Origin: an uncultured Collinsella sp.
Lineage (GTDB): Bacteria > Actinomycetota > Coriobacteriia > Coriobacteriales > Coriobacteriaceae
Direction of reading: 5' to 3'
DNA: 16,628 nt
Assembly: GCA_937943045.1 (NCBI GenBank)
Contig: CALEBN010000038.1
Location: forward strand, 1-16,628
In this document: piece by piece, positions 8,184-16,011 of the stretch
How positions within the stretch are numbered: the stretch's first letter is position 1
Layout: each line of letters begins with the position of its first letter
Translations under genes and position numbers: made by a program
The notes under the pieces: generated by a model
Databases searched by the model: none
Seen by the model: only the letters and a program-made list of their open reading frames with translations
What the model was told of the DNA's origin: nothing

Positions 8184-9242
8184 CTACTGCACCGCCTCGT
8201 GCTCGCGGCCCTCCAGGGCCAGCTGCACGTACTCGGCGGTCTTGATCTTTGCGATGGTGCCCTCCACGTCAAGCCTCTCGGTGTCGTGGGAGGTGTAGGA
8301 CTCGTCTGCCTGGGTCTCCACCTCGCCGTCGACGACGAACTTGTCGTAGTTGAGGTCGCGCGAGTCGCAGGCCACGCGGTAGTAGCCGCCCATGTCCTCG
8401 GCGCGCAGTCGTTCCTCGCGGGTCATGAGGGTCTCGAAGAGCTTCTCGCCGTGGCGGGTGCCGATGACCTGGGTGCCCACGCGGCCGAAGACCTCCTGCA
8501 CGGCCTCGGCGAGGTCGCCGATGGTGGAGGCGGGCGCCTTCTGGATGAACAGGTCGCCGGGGTTGGCGTGCTCGAAGGCGAACTGCACCAGGTCCACGGC
8601 CTCGTCCAAGTTCATGAGGAAGCGGGTCATGTTGGGGTCGGTGACCGTGAGCGGCTCCCCTTTTCGGATGCGGTCGATGAACAGCGGGATGACAGAGCCG
8701 CGCGAGCACATGACGTTGCCGTAGCGGGTGCAGCAGATGGTGGTGCGGCCGGCGCCGTTGCGGGCGTTGGCGTAGATGATGGACTCCATCATGGCCTTGG
8801 ACTTGCCCATGGCGTTGATGGGGTAGGCCGCCTTGTCGGTGGACAGGCACACGACGCGGTCCACGCCCTCCTCGATGGCGGCATGCAGCACGTTGTCCGT
8901 GCCGATGACGTTGGTGCGCACGGCCTCCATGGGGAAGAACTCGCAGGAGGGCACCTGCTTCAAGGCGGCGGCATGGAAGATGTAGTCAACCCCGTGCATG
9001 GCGTCGCGCACGCTCTGGGCGTTGCGGACGTCGCCGATGAAGAAGCGCACCTTGGAGGCGAGTTCCGGGGACTTCTCCTGCAGGCGGTGGCGCATGTCGT
9101 CCTGCTTCTTCTCGTCGCGAGAGAAGATGCGGATCTCTGCCAGGTCGGTGTTCATGAAGTGCTTGAGCACGGTGTTGCCGAACGAGCCGGTGCCACCTGT
9201 GATCATCAGGGTCTTGTCTTTGAAAACAGTAGGGTTATCCAT
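8184..9242 (-). CDS. capE: UDP-GlcNAc 4,6-dehydratase (inverting, 5-epimerising), CapE/WbjB/FnlA type
   Basis: 352 residues, typical for CapE. Catalyses the first step to UDP-L-FucNAc: 4,6-dehydration of UDP-GlcNAc with C5 (and then C3) epimerisation. Visible features: TGGTGSFG nucleotide loop (15-22), FSRDEKKQDDMRHRL (40-54), FHAAALKQVPSCEFFPMEA (89-107), LSTDKAAYPINAMGKSK (133-149) with the Met145/Lys149 arrangement that replaces the usual Tyr in this dehydratase class, CCTRYGNVMCSRGSVIPLF (168-186) and GTRHGEKLFETLMTREE (about 240-256). It is soluble, without the membrane anchor of the CapD/PglF enzyme in the same operon. The ATG at 9242 overlaps the end of the GT4 gene by eight bases and has GGAG seven bases upstream. 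Confidence 0.95.
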   Translation of the reverse strand: MDNPTVFKDKTLMITGGTGSFGNTVLKHFMNTDLAEIRIFSRDEKKQDDMRHRLQEKSPELASKVRFFIGDVRNAQSVRDAMHGVDYIFHAAALKQVPSCEFFPMEAVRTNVIGTDNVLHAAIEEGVDRVVCLSTDKAAYPINAMGKSKAMMESIIYANARNGAGRTTICCTRYGNVMCSRGSVIPLFIDRIRKGEPLTVTDPNMTRFLMNLDEAVDLVQFAFEHANPGDLFIQKAPASTIGDLAEAVQEVFGRVGTQVIGTRHGEKLFETLMTREERLRAEDMGGYYRVACDSRDLNYDKFVVDGEVETQADESYTSHDTERLDVEGTIAKIKTAEYVQLALEGREHEAVQ

Positions 9243-10437
9243 TGAAGTGCTCCATTATCAGCTCGTAGCTTGTCTTGGACGTGTAGTTTTCCTCTAGGTA
9301 GAGGCGTGACCTCTTGCCCATATCGTTAATTTGCTCATCGGTGAGGGCACGGCACTTCTCCAAGAAACTCTCCGCCGAGGCGCTCGACCCGGCAACGCCG
9401 AAACCATTGGCCTCGGCGATCCTGCCCATGTCGCATACCTCGTCGGTCGCGGTCACAACTGGCAGCCCCGCCTGCATGTATGAGAGCACCCTGGAGGGGA
9501 AGTTGGGGATAGTGAACCTGTGGTCAAGAACGACGAGACCGACGTCGCAAGCGCACAACATCGTGCCGTACTCGGAGCGTCCGAGCGACCCCAGGAGCTT
9601 CGCATGGGCGGGCGCCTCCTGCTCGAAGTAGGCCTCGAGCAGGAGGCGCTCAGTTCCGCTGCCTGCGATCAGAAAGAACCCCGCGGGGTCCTTCTCGTTC
9701 TCGCGGAGCACTTCGATGAAGAAATCGATCGCCTGGGGCTTTCCGAGGTTGCCGCCATAGACGAAGATTCTCTCGTCGGAGGGCAGGCCGTACTTGGAGC
9801 GGAAGGTCTCAGGGTCCTCCCCGGCGAGGTCGCGCGGGATAATTGCGTTGGGGTTGACCTCGACCCGCGACGGGTCGAGCCAAGGCTCGTGCTCGAGCAG
9901 ATAGTCCCTGTTGGCCGGGGACATACAGCCAATCCAGTCCGCGGCTTGATAGGTCTTTCTCTCGCTGCGTTTGAAGAAAGCGTATATCGGCGCCTTGGGA
10001 CCGCTCCTGCTAAGCATTCCGAGGTCGATCGCGTTCTGCGGGAAGATGTCCTTGAGAAGGAGATAGGCCCTGGCGCCCGTCGCGCGCTTAACCTTTTCCA
10101 CGACACCCGAGATAGTGGTGGGGGGCGTTGCGTAGAGCACTAGGTCGAAATCGACGCCCGGGGCGAAACGCTTTAGGGCGTCGAGGTACCTAACTCCGAT
10201 GGAGAGCGTCGAGACGCCCTTCTCTATCAGGTTGGTCTTGGTAATGTTGCCGACCGCGACGCGGATGATATTGATCCCGTCCTCGTGTGCGAGCTCGGAG
10301 GGCAGGCCCGTGCGCCTCTCTCTCGGCGAGAGAGCGTAAACGGAGTGACCGTGCTCGGCGAACGTCCTAAGGAGATCGGTGTATATGCCGGTGTCCCCAG
10401 ACTCCATGGGGCTCTGGCTCAGAAAGAGGACCCGCAT
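9235..10437 (-). CDS. wbuB: Glycosyltransferase GT4, WbuB-like (probable N-acetyl-L-fucosamine transferase)
   Basis: 400 residues. N-terminal GT-B domain starts MRVLFLSQSPMES, with GDTGIYTDLLRTFAEHGHSV (14-33), LVLYATPPTTI (99-109) and LLLKDIFPQNAIDLGML (126-142). The middle and C-terminal parts include VNPNAI (194-199), VYGGNLGKPQAIDFF (226-240), LIAGSGTE (256-263) and donor-site segment TIPNFPSRVLSYMQAGLPVV (309-328). The KDIFPQNAIDLG and YGGNLGKPQ elements resemble WbuB/WbjE-type enzymes found with L-FucNAc pathways. The gene lies immediately before capE/capF, so transfer of FucNAc to the initiating sugar is the natural assignment; this is inferred from similarity and context. The ATG at 10437 has GAGGGGA seven bases upstream, four bases after the ATP-grasp stop. 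Confidence 0.86.
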   Translation of the reverse strand: MRVLFLSQSPMESGDTGIYTDLLRTFAEHGHSVYALSPRERRTGLPSELAHEDGINIIRVAVGNITKTNLIEKGVSTLSIGVRYLDALKRFAPGVDFDLVLYATPPTTISGVVEKVKRATGARAYLLLKDIFPQNAIDLGMLSRSGPKAPIYAFFKRSERKTYQAADWIGCMSPANRDYLLEHEPWLDPSRVEVNPNAIIPRDLAGEDPETFRSKYGLPSDERIFVYGGNLGKPQAIDFFIEVLRENEKDPAGFFLIAGSGTERLLLEAYFEQEAPAHAKLLGSLGRSEYGTMLCACDVGLVVLDHRFTIPNFPSRVLSYMQAGLPVVTATDEVCDMGRIAEANGFGVAGSSASAESFLEKCRALTDEQINDMGKRSRLYLEENYTSKTSYELIMEHFNG

Positions 10438-10441
10438 GCCG

Positions 10442-11416
10442 CTATCCCCTCAGCGTCATAATTTCGTTGTACTTCATCATCACGATCCCCTCGTCATACT
10501 CCCCTATGCGCGGCTTGTTGGCCACCCCGTCGAGGTTGTTGACGATAAGCTCGATGTGGTCGCACCCGGACTCGTAGGCGTGCGGGTAGCCTCCGCCGAA
10601 GCGCGGATTCACCTCAGAGATGTAGTACTCGCCGCCGATATTGAATACGTCGATGTCGACCTGGCCCTTGAAGCCTGTCTCCCTCACGAACCTCTCGATC
10701 AGCTCGAAGAGCACGGGGTCCTTGAAGGAGACGGCCTTGTCGGTCTCGCCGGCGCGCATCTTCAGCTTCTTCTTGGTGAAGATGGAGACGACCTCACCGC
10801 TAACCATGTCCACATAGACGTCGGCGCCGATCTCCTGGCCGTCCAGGAACTCCTGAATCATAAGCCCGTCGCCCTGGGCGAGCATAAGGTCGAGGTAGTC
10901 GGCGTCCGAGACCTTGGAGATGGCGAGACTCGCGCTGCCCCTAGCGGGCTTCACGAACACGGGGAACCCGACCTCGCCACAGTCGTGGGCTCGGTGGAAC
11001 TCGCCGCGATCCATCCAGGAGCGTGCGCAGCGGTAGCCGTGGGAGGAGAGCCACTTGAACATCTCGAACTTGTCGAGCGCGAGCTCACAGAGGTCGTAGG
11101 AGGATCCGATGACCGTGGTCCCCACGGCCTCGAAACGGCCTGCGTTCTTCGCGAGCAGGGAGAGCTCGGGGTCGATGAGGGAGAGAACACCTTTGACGTC
11201 GTAGTCTCTGCAGATCTCGAGTATGACGTCGAGGTATCCCTCGTCGGTCATACGCGGTACGATGAAGTGCTCGTCGGCCTCGTAGATGGCGGGCGCGTAC
11301 TCGCTCATGTCGGTAGCGAGTACCCTGCCTCGGCCCGCGAGCGAGCGCTTGAAGTACTGCACGACCTTGTCGCGCGTTCCCGCGCTCAGGATGAGGATGT
11401 TGGTTCCGTTACTCAT
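10442..11416 (-). CDS. ATP-grasp enzyme (CarB-like ligase) of unknown substrate
   Basis: 324 residues of ATP-grasp fold. An N-terminal pre-ATP domain (1-110) starts NILILSAGTRDKVVQYFK. The ATP-grasp core has LDKFEMFKWLSSHG (114-127), FPVFVKPARGSAS (151-163) with Lys156 as likely ATP-contacting lysine, IQEFLDGQEIGADVY (187-201), VDIDVF (253-258) and the metal-site ISEVNPRFGGGYPHAYESG (266-284) with Glu268 and Asn270. Such enzymes form an amide or related bond through an acyl-phosphate. Members occur in capsule loci beside initiating transferases, but their reaction is not settled to my knowledge. Here it lies between the PglC-like gene (eight-base overlap) and the GT4 gene, so it may acylate the 4-amino group of the first sugar. 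That is speculation. The ATG at 11416 has AAGGGGGA upstream. Confidence 0.88.
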   Translation of the reverse strand: MSNGTNILILSAGTRDKVVQYFKRSLAGRGRVLATDMSEYAPAIYEADEHFIVPRMTDEGYLDVILEICRDYDVKGVLSLIDPELSLLAKNAGRFEAVGTTVIGSSYDLCELALDKFEMFKWLSSHGYRCARSWMDRGEFHRAHDCGEVGFPVFVKPARGSASLAISKVSDADYLDLMLAQGDGLMIQEFLDGQEIGADVYVDMVSGEVVSIFTKKKLKMRAGETDKAVSFKDPVLFELIERFVRETGFKGQVDIDVFNIGGEYYISEVNPRFGGGYPHAYESGCDHIELIVNNLDGVANKPRIGEYDEGIVMMKYNEIMTLRG

Positions 11417-12074
11417 CAGCTGCTTTCCCCCTTGTGATCTCGCGGGACCTGATTTCCGCGAAGTTGCCTTCAGTTGCGGCTGTGTTGTCCGAGACGTCGC
11501 TGCGGCTCAGCGCCTTACCGATCGTCCTCAGGAAGATGTGAACGTCATTGGCGAGGTTGATGCTCTCCACATACTCAGCGTCGAGCTCGAAACGCTCGCC
11601 CCACTTGAGGGAGTTGCGCCCGTTGACCTGCGCGAGCCCGGTGAGACCGGGCCGCACGCAATGACGGAGTCTCTCGCGGTCGTTGTAGTAGGGCAGGTAC
11701 TCGACTAGAAGCGGCCTTGGCCCGATGATCGCCATGTCACCCCTGACGATGTTGAACACCTCGGGCAGTTCGTCCAGGCTCGTGGAGCGCAGGGCGCGGC
11801 CGAACTTCGTCAGGCGCCGCTCGTCGGGCAGCAGGTTTCCGTCGGCGTCGCGCTCGTCGGTCATCGTGCGAAACTTATATAGGTTGAACACTTTCTCGTC
11901 GCGGCCGGGACGCGGCTGGCGGAACAGCACAGGGCTGCCCAATTTTACGCGCACCAGAATTGCCACAATCGCCAGTACCCACCAGAAGAGAATGAGCAGG
12001 ACAAGAGACAGGCACAGGTCAATGACTCGTTTGCCATATCGCTGATAGAACGTCTCGTTACCAAGCCTACTCAA
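11409..12074 (-). CDS. Initiating phosphoglycosyl transferase (PglC/WcaJ bacterial sugar transferase family)
   Basis: 221 residues, monotopic membrane enzyme that transfers a sugar-1-phosphate from a UDP-sugar to undecaprenyl phosphate, starting the repeat unit. N-terminal YQRYGKRVIDL (10-20) is followed by one hydrophobic re-entrant segment (about 19-42). The conserved core has KLGSPVLFRQPRPG (44-57), FNLYKFRTM (63-71), the catalytic Asp-Glu pair in LDELPEVFNIVRGDMAIIGPRP (Asp101, Glu102) and HCVRPGLTGLAQVNGRN (138-154). Small size without extra transmembrane helices matches the PglC subgroup rather than long WbaP/CpsE forms. With the dehydratase and aminotransferase just upstream, a 4-amino-6-deoxy-HexNAc is the likely substrate. 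The start appears to be TTG at 12074, overlapping the aminotransferase stop by eight bases; no ATG or GTG lies before the conserved region. Confidence 0.93.
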   Translation of the reverse strand: MSRLGNETFYQRYGKRVIDLCLSLVLLILFWWVLAIVAILVRVKLGSPVLFRQPRPGRDEKVFNLYKFRTMTDERDADGNLLPDERRLTKFGRALRSTSLDELPEVFNIVRGDMAIIGPRPLLVEYLPYYNDRERLRHCVRPGLTGLAQVNGRNSLKWGERFELDAEYVESINLANDVHIFLRTIGKALSRSDVSDNTAATEGNFAEIRSREITRGKAADE

Positions 12075-13320
12075 AACAACGCCTAATAACTTCGATGATT
12101 ACGTCCTGCTGCTCGGGAGTCATCTTGTTGTCGGAGGGCAGGCAGAGACCACGATGGAAGATGTCAGCGCCCACATCCAAAGGCAAGCCATCTGCGCCCG
12201 TTGCACCGCCGGAAATATACGCATTGGTCTTAGCTCGACCATTGCCCTCGCGCGTTACGAAAGCATTCATACGATAAATAGGCTGCATATGCATGGGTTT
12301 CCAGATAGGGCGGCCCTCGGCGTTAATGGCAGCAATAGCCTCAAGAATCTCGGTGGGGCAGCTCTTTCCAGGTTCGCTTACGTAAAGCGCCTCGTTCTCG
12401 CCACGAACCTGTTTGCACATCGCATCGGGTTCAATCAGCATGCAAGAAAGCCAGAAGTTCGGCTCGCAAACGTTGGGGTCATAGGGATTCATACTCACCG
12501 GAAGCCCCTTGAAGCCTTCCTTGTAACGAGTGTAAATAGCCTTCTTTTGGGCAATATGTTCCTCCAGATACGGAATCTGGCCACGCACAACACCGGCAAT
12601 TACATTGCTCATGCGATAGTTATAACCAAGCTCCTCATGCTGGTACCAAGGGGCAGCTTCACGAGACTGGGTCGACCATTTGCGCGTTTTATCGGCTGCC
12701 TCTTTGCTGTCCGTCAAAAGCATGCCACCAGCGGAACCGGTAATGATCTTATTGCCGTTAAAGCTAATGGCGCTGATGTCACCAAACGTACCAGTCTGAC
12801 GACCCTTATACGTGGCGCCAAGTGACTCAGCAGCATCCTCAACAAGGACAGCCCCGTGCGCATCACAAATTGAACGAAGCTCATCGACTTTGCCAGGCGT
12901 TCCGTAAAGATGCGCCGCCACAACGACCTTTGCAGTCGGATGCAGTTCAAAGGCCTTTTCAAGAGCGACGGGATCCATATTCCAAGTGTCACACTCGGTA
13001 TCGATAAAAACGGGAACACCGCCTTCATAAACAACTGGGTTCACCGTAGCGTCAAACGTCATGTCACTGCATAACACTTCATCTCCGGGCTTGATGCCAG
13101 CGAGTTTCATGGCAAGATGCAGCGCTGAAGTACCACAAGAAAGGGCAACGGCATAGCCGCAACCAATCTTCTCGGCCATTTGGCGCTCGACTTCGTTGAT
13201 ATTCTCCCCTACCGTCGACATCCAGTTAGTCTCATATGCCTCGGTAATGTATTTGAGCTCATCGCCGTGCATGGTCGGCGAGCTAAGCCAAACTTTATTC
13301 TCGAAGGGTTTAATGTCCAT
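12067..13320 (-). CDS. DegT/DnrJ/EryC1/StrS-family PLP aminotransferase (PglE-like)
   Basis: 417 residues. Converts a UDP-4-keto-6-deoxy-HexNAc into the 4-amino sugar using glutamate and PLP. Visible family features: HGDELKYITEAYETNWMST (18-36), CGTSALHLAMKLAGIKPGDEV (62-82), DMTFDATVNPVVYEGGVPVFID (86-107), HLYG (137-140), VEDAAESLGATYKG (160-173), and FNGNKIITGSAGGML with PLP-binding Lys191. The C-terminal part has GRPIWKPMHMQPIY and a GLCLPSDNKMTPEQQ end typical of PglE/PseC-like enzymes. It is 15 bases downstream of the matching membrane dehydratase gene, so the two form a natural pair. The ATG at 13320 has a strong AAGGAG five bases upstream. Exact amino-sugar stereochemistry cannot be decided from sequence. 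Confidence 0.94.
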   Translation of the reverse strand: MDIKPFENKVWLSSPTMHGDELKYITEAYETNWMSTVGENINEVERQMAEKIGCGYAVALSCGTSALHLAMKLAGIKPGDEVLCSDMTFDATVNPVVYEGGVPVFIDTECDTWNMDPVALEKAFELHPTAKVVVAAHLYGTPGKVDELRSICDAHGAVLVEDAAESLGATYKGRQTGTFGDISAISFNGNKIITGSAGGMLLTDSKEAADKTRKWSTQSREAAPWYQHEELGYNYRMSNVIAGVVRGQIPYLEEHIAQKKAIYTRYKEGFKGLPVSMNPYDPNVCEPNFWLSCMLIEPDAMCKQVRGENEALYVSEPGKSCPTEILEAIAAINAEGRPIWKPMHMQPIYRMNAFVTREGNGRAKTNAYISGGATGADGLPLDVGADIFHRGLCLPSDNKMTPEQQDVIIEVIRRCFE

Positions 13321-13335
13321 CTTGGCTCCTTGTCC

Positions 13336-15216
13336 CTAATCGTTAAACTGCGGATGATACGTAGGTACAACCTCGGCGAGAACGGACTTGACCGTGTCGT
13401 TATCCTTGTCGAGGCAGTCGTGAAGCTTCTCGAGCTTGTCTTTAATCTCTTCCATCTTGTCGGCCTCTGCCGTGGAAATGCGAATCTCAGAATGCTCAGT
13501 GGGCAGGAGCTGCTCATTGTCCATAAGGAGCTCCTCGTACATCTTTTCGCCAGGACGCAGACCGACTTCTTTGATCTGGATATCTTTTCCAGGCTTAAGA
13601 CCGCTCAGCGTAATAAGGTTGATGACAAGGTCGTAGATCTTGACCGGCTCACCCATGTCCAATACAAAAATCTCGCCGCCATGCGCCAAAGCGCCGGCAG
13701 TAATGACAAGCTTGCTAGCCTCCGGGATGGTCATGAAGTAACGCGTGATGTCCTTGTGCGTAATGGTGATAGGGCCGCCCTCGCGAAGCTGACGCTTAAA
13801 CAGCGGGATAACCGATCCATGACTACCCAGAACATTGCCAAAGCGAACAGCCGTAAAAATGGTCTCGCTGTTGGCCGCATAATACTGAACGATCATCTCG
13901 TCCATACGCTTGGTGGCACCCATTACGTTGGTGGGATTAACGGCCTTATCGGTAGAAATCTGCACATAGTGGCTGCACTGGTACTTGTCGGCAAGGCGTA
14001 CGACATTGAGCGTGCCAAAGACGTTATTCTCGATTGCCTCGCGGGCGTTGTGTTCCATAAGAGGAACGTGTTTGTGGGCTGCAGCGTGGAAAACAACTTG
14101 AGGATGGTACTTCTCAAAGACCTTGGTAATCGCTGGGAGATGCGTTATGGAGCCGATATAGACTTGAATATCAGTGCCTTGATCATGAGCGGTCTTGATG
14201 ATGTCGTGATACAGCTCGTAGGTAGTGTTCTCGTAAATGTCGAACAACACGATTTGCGCAGGCTTTGCCGGAAGCAGCTGACGTACAAGCTCTGAGCCAA
14301 TAGATCCGCCGCCGCCCGTGACCAAAATGCGCTTACCAGTAACGTAGCCCATCTGATTAAGGTCAAGCGACTTCTCCTCGCGAGAAAGCCATTCACTGAT
14401 CTCGACCTCACGAAGGGCAACCCTGCCTACACCATCCTGCGGAATATCGCGGACATTGGGAAGTGTGAGGACCCTAAGACCTGTCTTCATGCACAGGTCA
14501 AAGATACGCTGACGCTCTTCATGCGTGGCACTCGGAATTGCCACGACAATCTGTTCTGCTTCACAATCGTGCGCAATAGTAGGAATATCGGCACAAGTAC
14601 CGCAGACCTTAACGTCATGAATACGCTGGTTTTGCTTGTTGGGGTCATCGTCGACAACGGCAACTGGATCACCGACCATATCGGGGTCTCCGTTGAGCAT
14701 ACGTTTGATGGAAAGAGAGCCGGTCTCCCCCGCTCCTACGATGAGCGTACGCGGAAGATGCGCATCGGAATTGCTTTTAAAGCGCCAGAGCTGACTGCCG
14801 TACATAGCGCGGATACCAAAACGGCCACCACCGCAGATGATGACCAAAATGGCCCAAGCCATGACATCCTCGCGAAGTGACATGCCTTTGCCAAAAATCA
14901 CGTTGAAGATAACGTCGCCAATTACTGAGCCTACCGTTACAGCAGCAACAATACGTCCAGCCTCAGATATGCTCGCATAGCGCCACAGGCTGCTATACAT
15001 GTGGAAAAACCAAAAAACGATGACGTTGATAACCGCGAGCACAGCAATTGCTGGACATGCACCGGCAGCTCCGCTAAAAGTTGCCCAATGCTGCGTTCCC
15101 CACGATGCAATAAACACCGCGAAAAAGGTCGCAGCAAAGTCATAGACCATCAGCGCGTACGGTTCGAAGGCACTCAACTTTCCCTTTTGCTTTGCGCTCT
15201 TGGATTCAGTGTTCAA
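13336..15216 (-). CDS. capD: Membrane-anchored UDP-HexNAc 4,6-dehydratase (CapD/PglF/WbpM family)
   Basis: 626 residues, full length for the long form of this family. Four transmembrane helices (about 22-40, 52-72, 88-108, 116-134) precede a cytoplasmic CoA/NAD-binding-like domain with LIVGAGETGSLSIKRML (158-174). The C-terminal SDR domain has LVTGGGGSIGSELVRQLL (298-315), FHAAAHKHVPLMEHN (376-390) and the dehydratase signature ISTDKAVNPTNVMGATKR (420-437), with Met432/Lys436 in place of Tyr/Lys. It should convert UDP-GlcNAc (or a related UDP-HexNAc) to the 4-keto-6-deoxy sugar with retained C5 configuration, feeding the aminotransferase that follows. The start is TTG at 15216: an in-frame stop lies 18 bases upstream and the next ATG is inside the first helix. 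Its ribosome site is weak (GGGAAGAG). Confidence 0.94.
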   Translation of the reverse strand: MNTESKSAKQKGKLSAFEPYALMVYDFAATFFAVFIASWGTQHWATFSGAAGACPAIAVLAVINVIVFWFFHMYSSLWRYASISEAGRIVAAVTVGSVIGDVIFNVIFGKGMSLREDVMAWAILVIICGGGRFGIRAMYGSQLWRFKSNSDAHLPRTLIVGAGETGSLSIKRMLNGDPDMVGDPVAVVDDDPNKQNQRIHDVKVCGTCADIPTIAHDCEAEQIVVAIPSATHEERQRIFDLCMKTGLRVLTLPNVRDIPQDGVGRVALREVEISEWLSREEKSLDLNQMGYVTGKRILVTGGGGSIGSELVRQLLPAKPAQIVLFDIYENTTYELYHDIIKTAHDQGTDIQVYIGSITHLPAITKVFEKYHPQVVFHAAAHKHVPLMEHNAREAIENNVFGTLNVVRLADKYQCSHYVQISTDKAVNPTNVMGATKRMDEMIVQYYAANSETIFTAVRFGNVLGSHGSVIPLFKRQLREGGPITITHKDITRYFMTIPEASKLVITAGALAHGGEIFVLDMGEPVKIYDLVINLITLSGLKPGKDIQIKEVGLRPGEKMYEELLMDNEQLLPTEHSEIRISTAEADKMEEIKDKLEKLHDCLDKDNDTVKSVLAEVVPTYHPQFND

Positions 15217-15303
15217 AATAAGTTCTTCTCTTCCCTATTTGTACCGTTGCCTACGTCCCCGCCCCCGGGGATCCTCCCTGTTCCTTTAAACAGTCGCCTG
15301 CAC
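15217..15303 (-). promoter_or_regulatory. loaP-capD spacer with two small hairpins
   Basis: This 87-base gap is the largest inside the operon. On the minus strand it holds CTGTT-TAAAGG-AACAG (15293-15278) and then TCCCC-GGGGGC-GGGGA (15271-15256). Neither is followed by a T run, so they are not terminators. A purine-rich stretch before the TTG start of the dehydratase gene may serve as its weak ribosome site. Any role in LoaP recruitment or translational control is inference only. Confidence 0.35.
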
Positions 15304-15849
15304 TTAGGCGATCGCCTTTTTAAGGTTTCGCATTGTGCGCTGCTCGGCTGAAAGCACCGCGAGGCCAACGCGGGTGGTTACGCGTCGGCCGCACAGGTCA
15401 AGCTCCAAATAAGCAGTGCTCTTGCGTCTGTTAATGGTTTTGATAAGGCCTTCGTGGCCCAGCAGCGGGCCTGCCGTCACTACGACCTGGTCGCCGTCTT
15501 TTAGAGCCTCGCTCATGGGTACTACGCGGTCTCCCCTATGCGTAAAGCTGCCAATAAGCTGGACCTCTTCTTTTGCCAGCGGCACAAACTGACCGTCCTG
15601 AGATAACACCCGGGCAAAGTCGTCCATGCGTAGCAGGTACTGTTGCACGGTACGGGGATCTGCCGTATCGCAGATAAGATAACCGGGAAAGAGCGGCTTG
15701 GTCGTGTTGACCCATTCGCCGTGTACCTTAATCTCGGGTTGAAATTGGGGGGAAAAGAGCTCCTGCATGGCGCTAATTGGCACCATGCGCTCGATGCGCT
15801 CGCGCATTACGTCTTCGCGACCGTTAATGACCTGGATCACATACCACAC
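15304..15849 (-). CDS. loaP: NusG-paralogue transcription antiterminator, LoaP-like
   Basis: 181 residues from GTG 15849. The NGN domain begins MWYVIQVINGREDVMRERIE and contains KPLFPGYLIC (51-60), the hallmark 'FPGY' segment of NusG/RfaH/LoaP proteins. The C-terminal KOW domain is DGDQVVVTAGPLLGHEGLI (118-136). Family knowledge: LoaP proteins are encoded at or beside long polysaccharide or polyketide operons and promote processive read-through of terminators. Its position as first gene of this roughly 15-kb operon, with an internal terminator near the far end, fits. In-frame GTG codons also occur at 15858 and 15855, but the AAGGGGG ribosome site overlaps or abuts them. The GTG at 15849 has ideal spacing and gives the standard MWYVIQ start. 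A general NusG is unlikely because of the context and divergent sequence. Confidence 0.9.
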   Translation of the reverse strand: MWYVIQVINGREDVMRERIERMVPISAMQELFSPQFQPEIKVHGEWVNTTKPLFPGYLICDTADPRTVQQYLLRMDDFARVLSQDGQFVPLAKEEVQLIGSFTHRGDRVVPMSEALKDGDQVVVTAGPLLGHEGLIKTINRRKSTAYLELDLCGRRVTTRVGLAVLSAEQRTMRNLKKAIA

Positions 15850-16011
15850 GAGCACCACCCCCTTGCTGTCTTACGTGTGGCTCACGGGGTTTAGGTATGG
15901 CTACGCCAGGGCGCTTATGCGCGAAGGCGCTCCATATTCAAACCCTGAGCCCAGTTAGACAAGCACGTGGCTCTGCCCCACCGTGAACGGTATGTATAAG
16001 CGCAGTGGCTA

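Noticed and set aside
8183..8272. N-terminal extension of capF to an upstream ATG at 8272
   Set aside because: It adds 30 Arg/Ser-rich residues entirely overlapping capE in another frame. The GTG at 8182 with GAGGCGG upstream starts exactly at the Rossmann strand.
7067..9245. Long plus-strand open frames opposite capF and capE (7067-8080 and 7875-9245)
   Set aside because: Both mirror highly conserved minus-strand enzymes and have repetitive Leu/Val/Gly/His content without recognisable motifs; typical antisense frames in GC-rich genes.
10379..11437. 352-codon plus-strand open frame opposite the ATP-grasp gene
   Set aside because: Antisense shadow of a gene with intact ATP-grasp motifs; no ribosome site or plausible promoter.
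15305..15316. AGGCGATCGCCT palindrome followed by a T run on the plus strand, resembling a plus-strand terminator
   Set aside because: The palindrome leaves only a short stem with a four-base loop, lies inside the loaP coding end, and there is no plus-strand gene to terminate.
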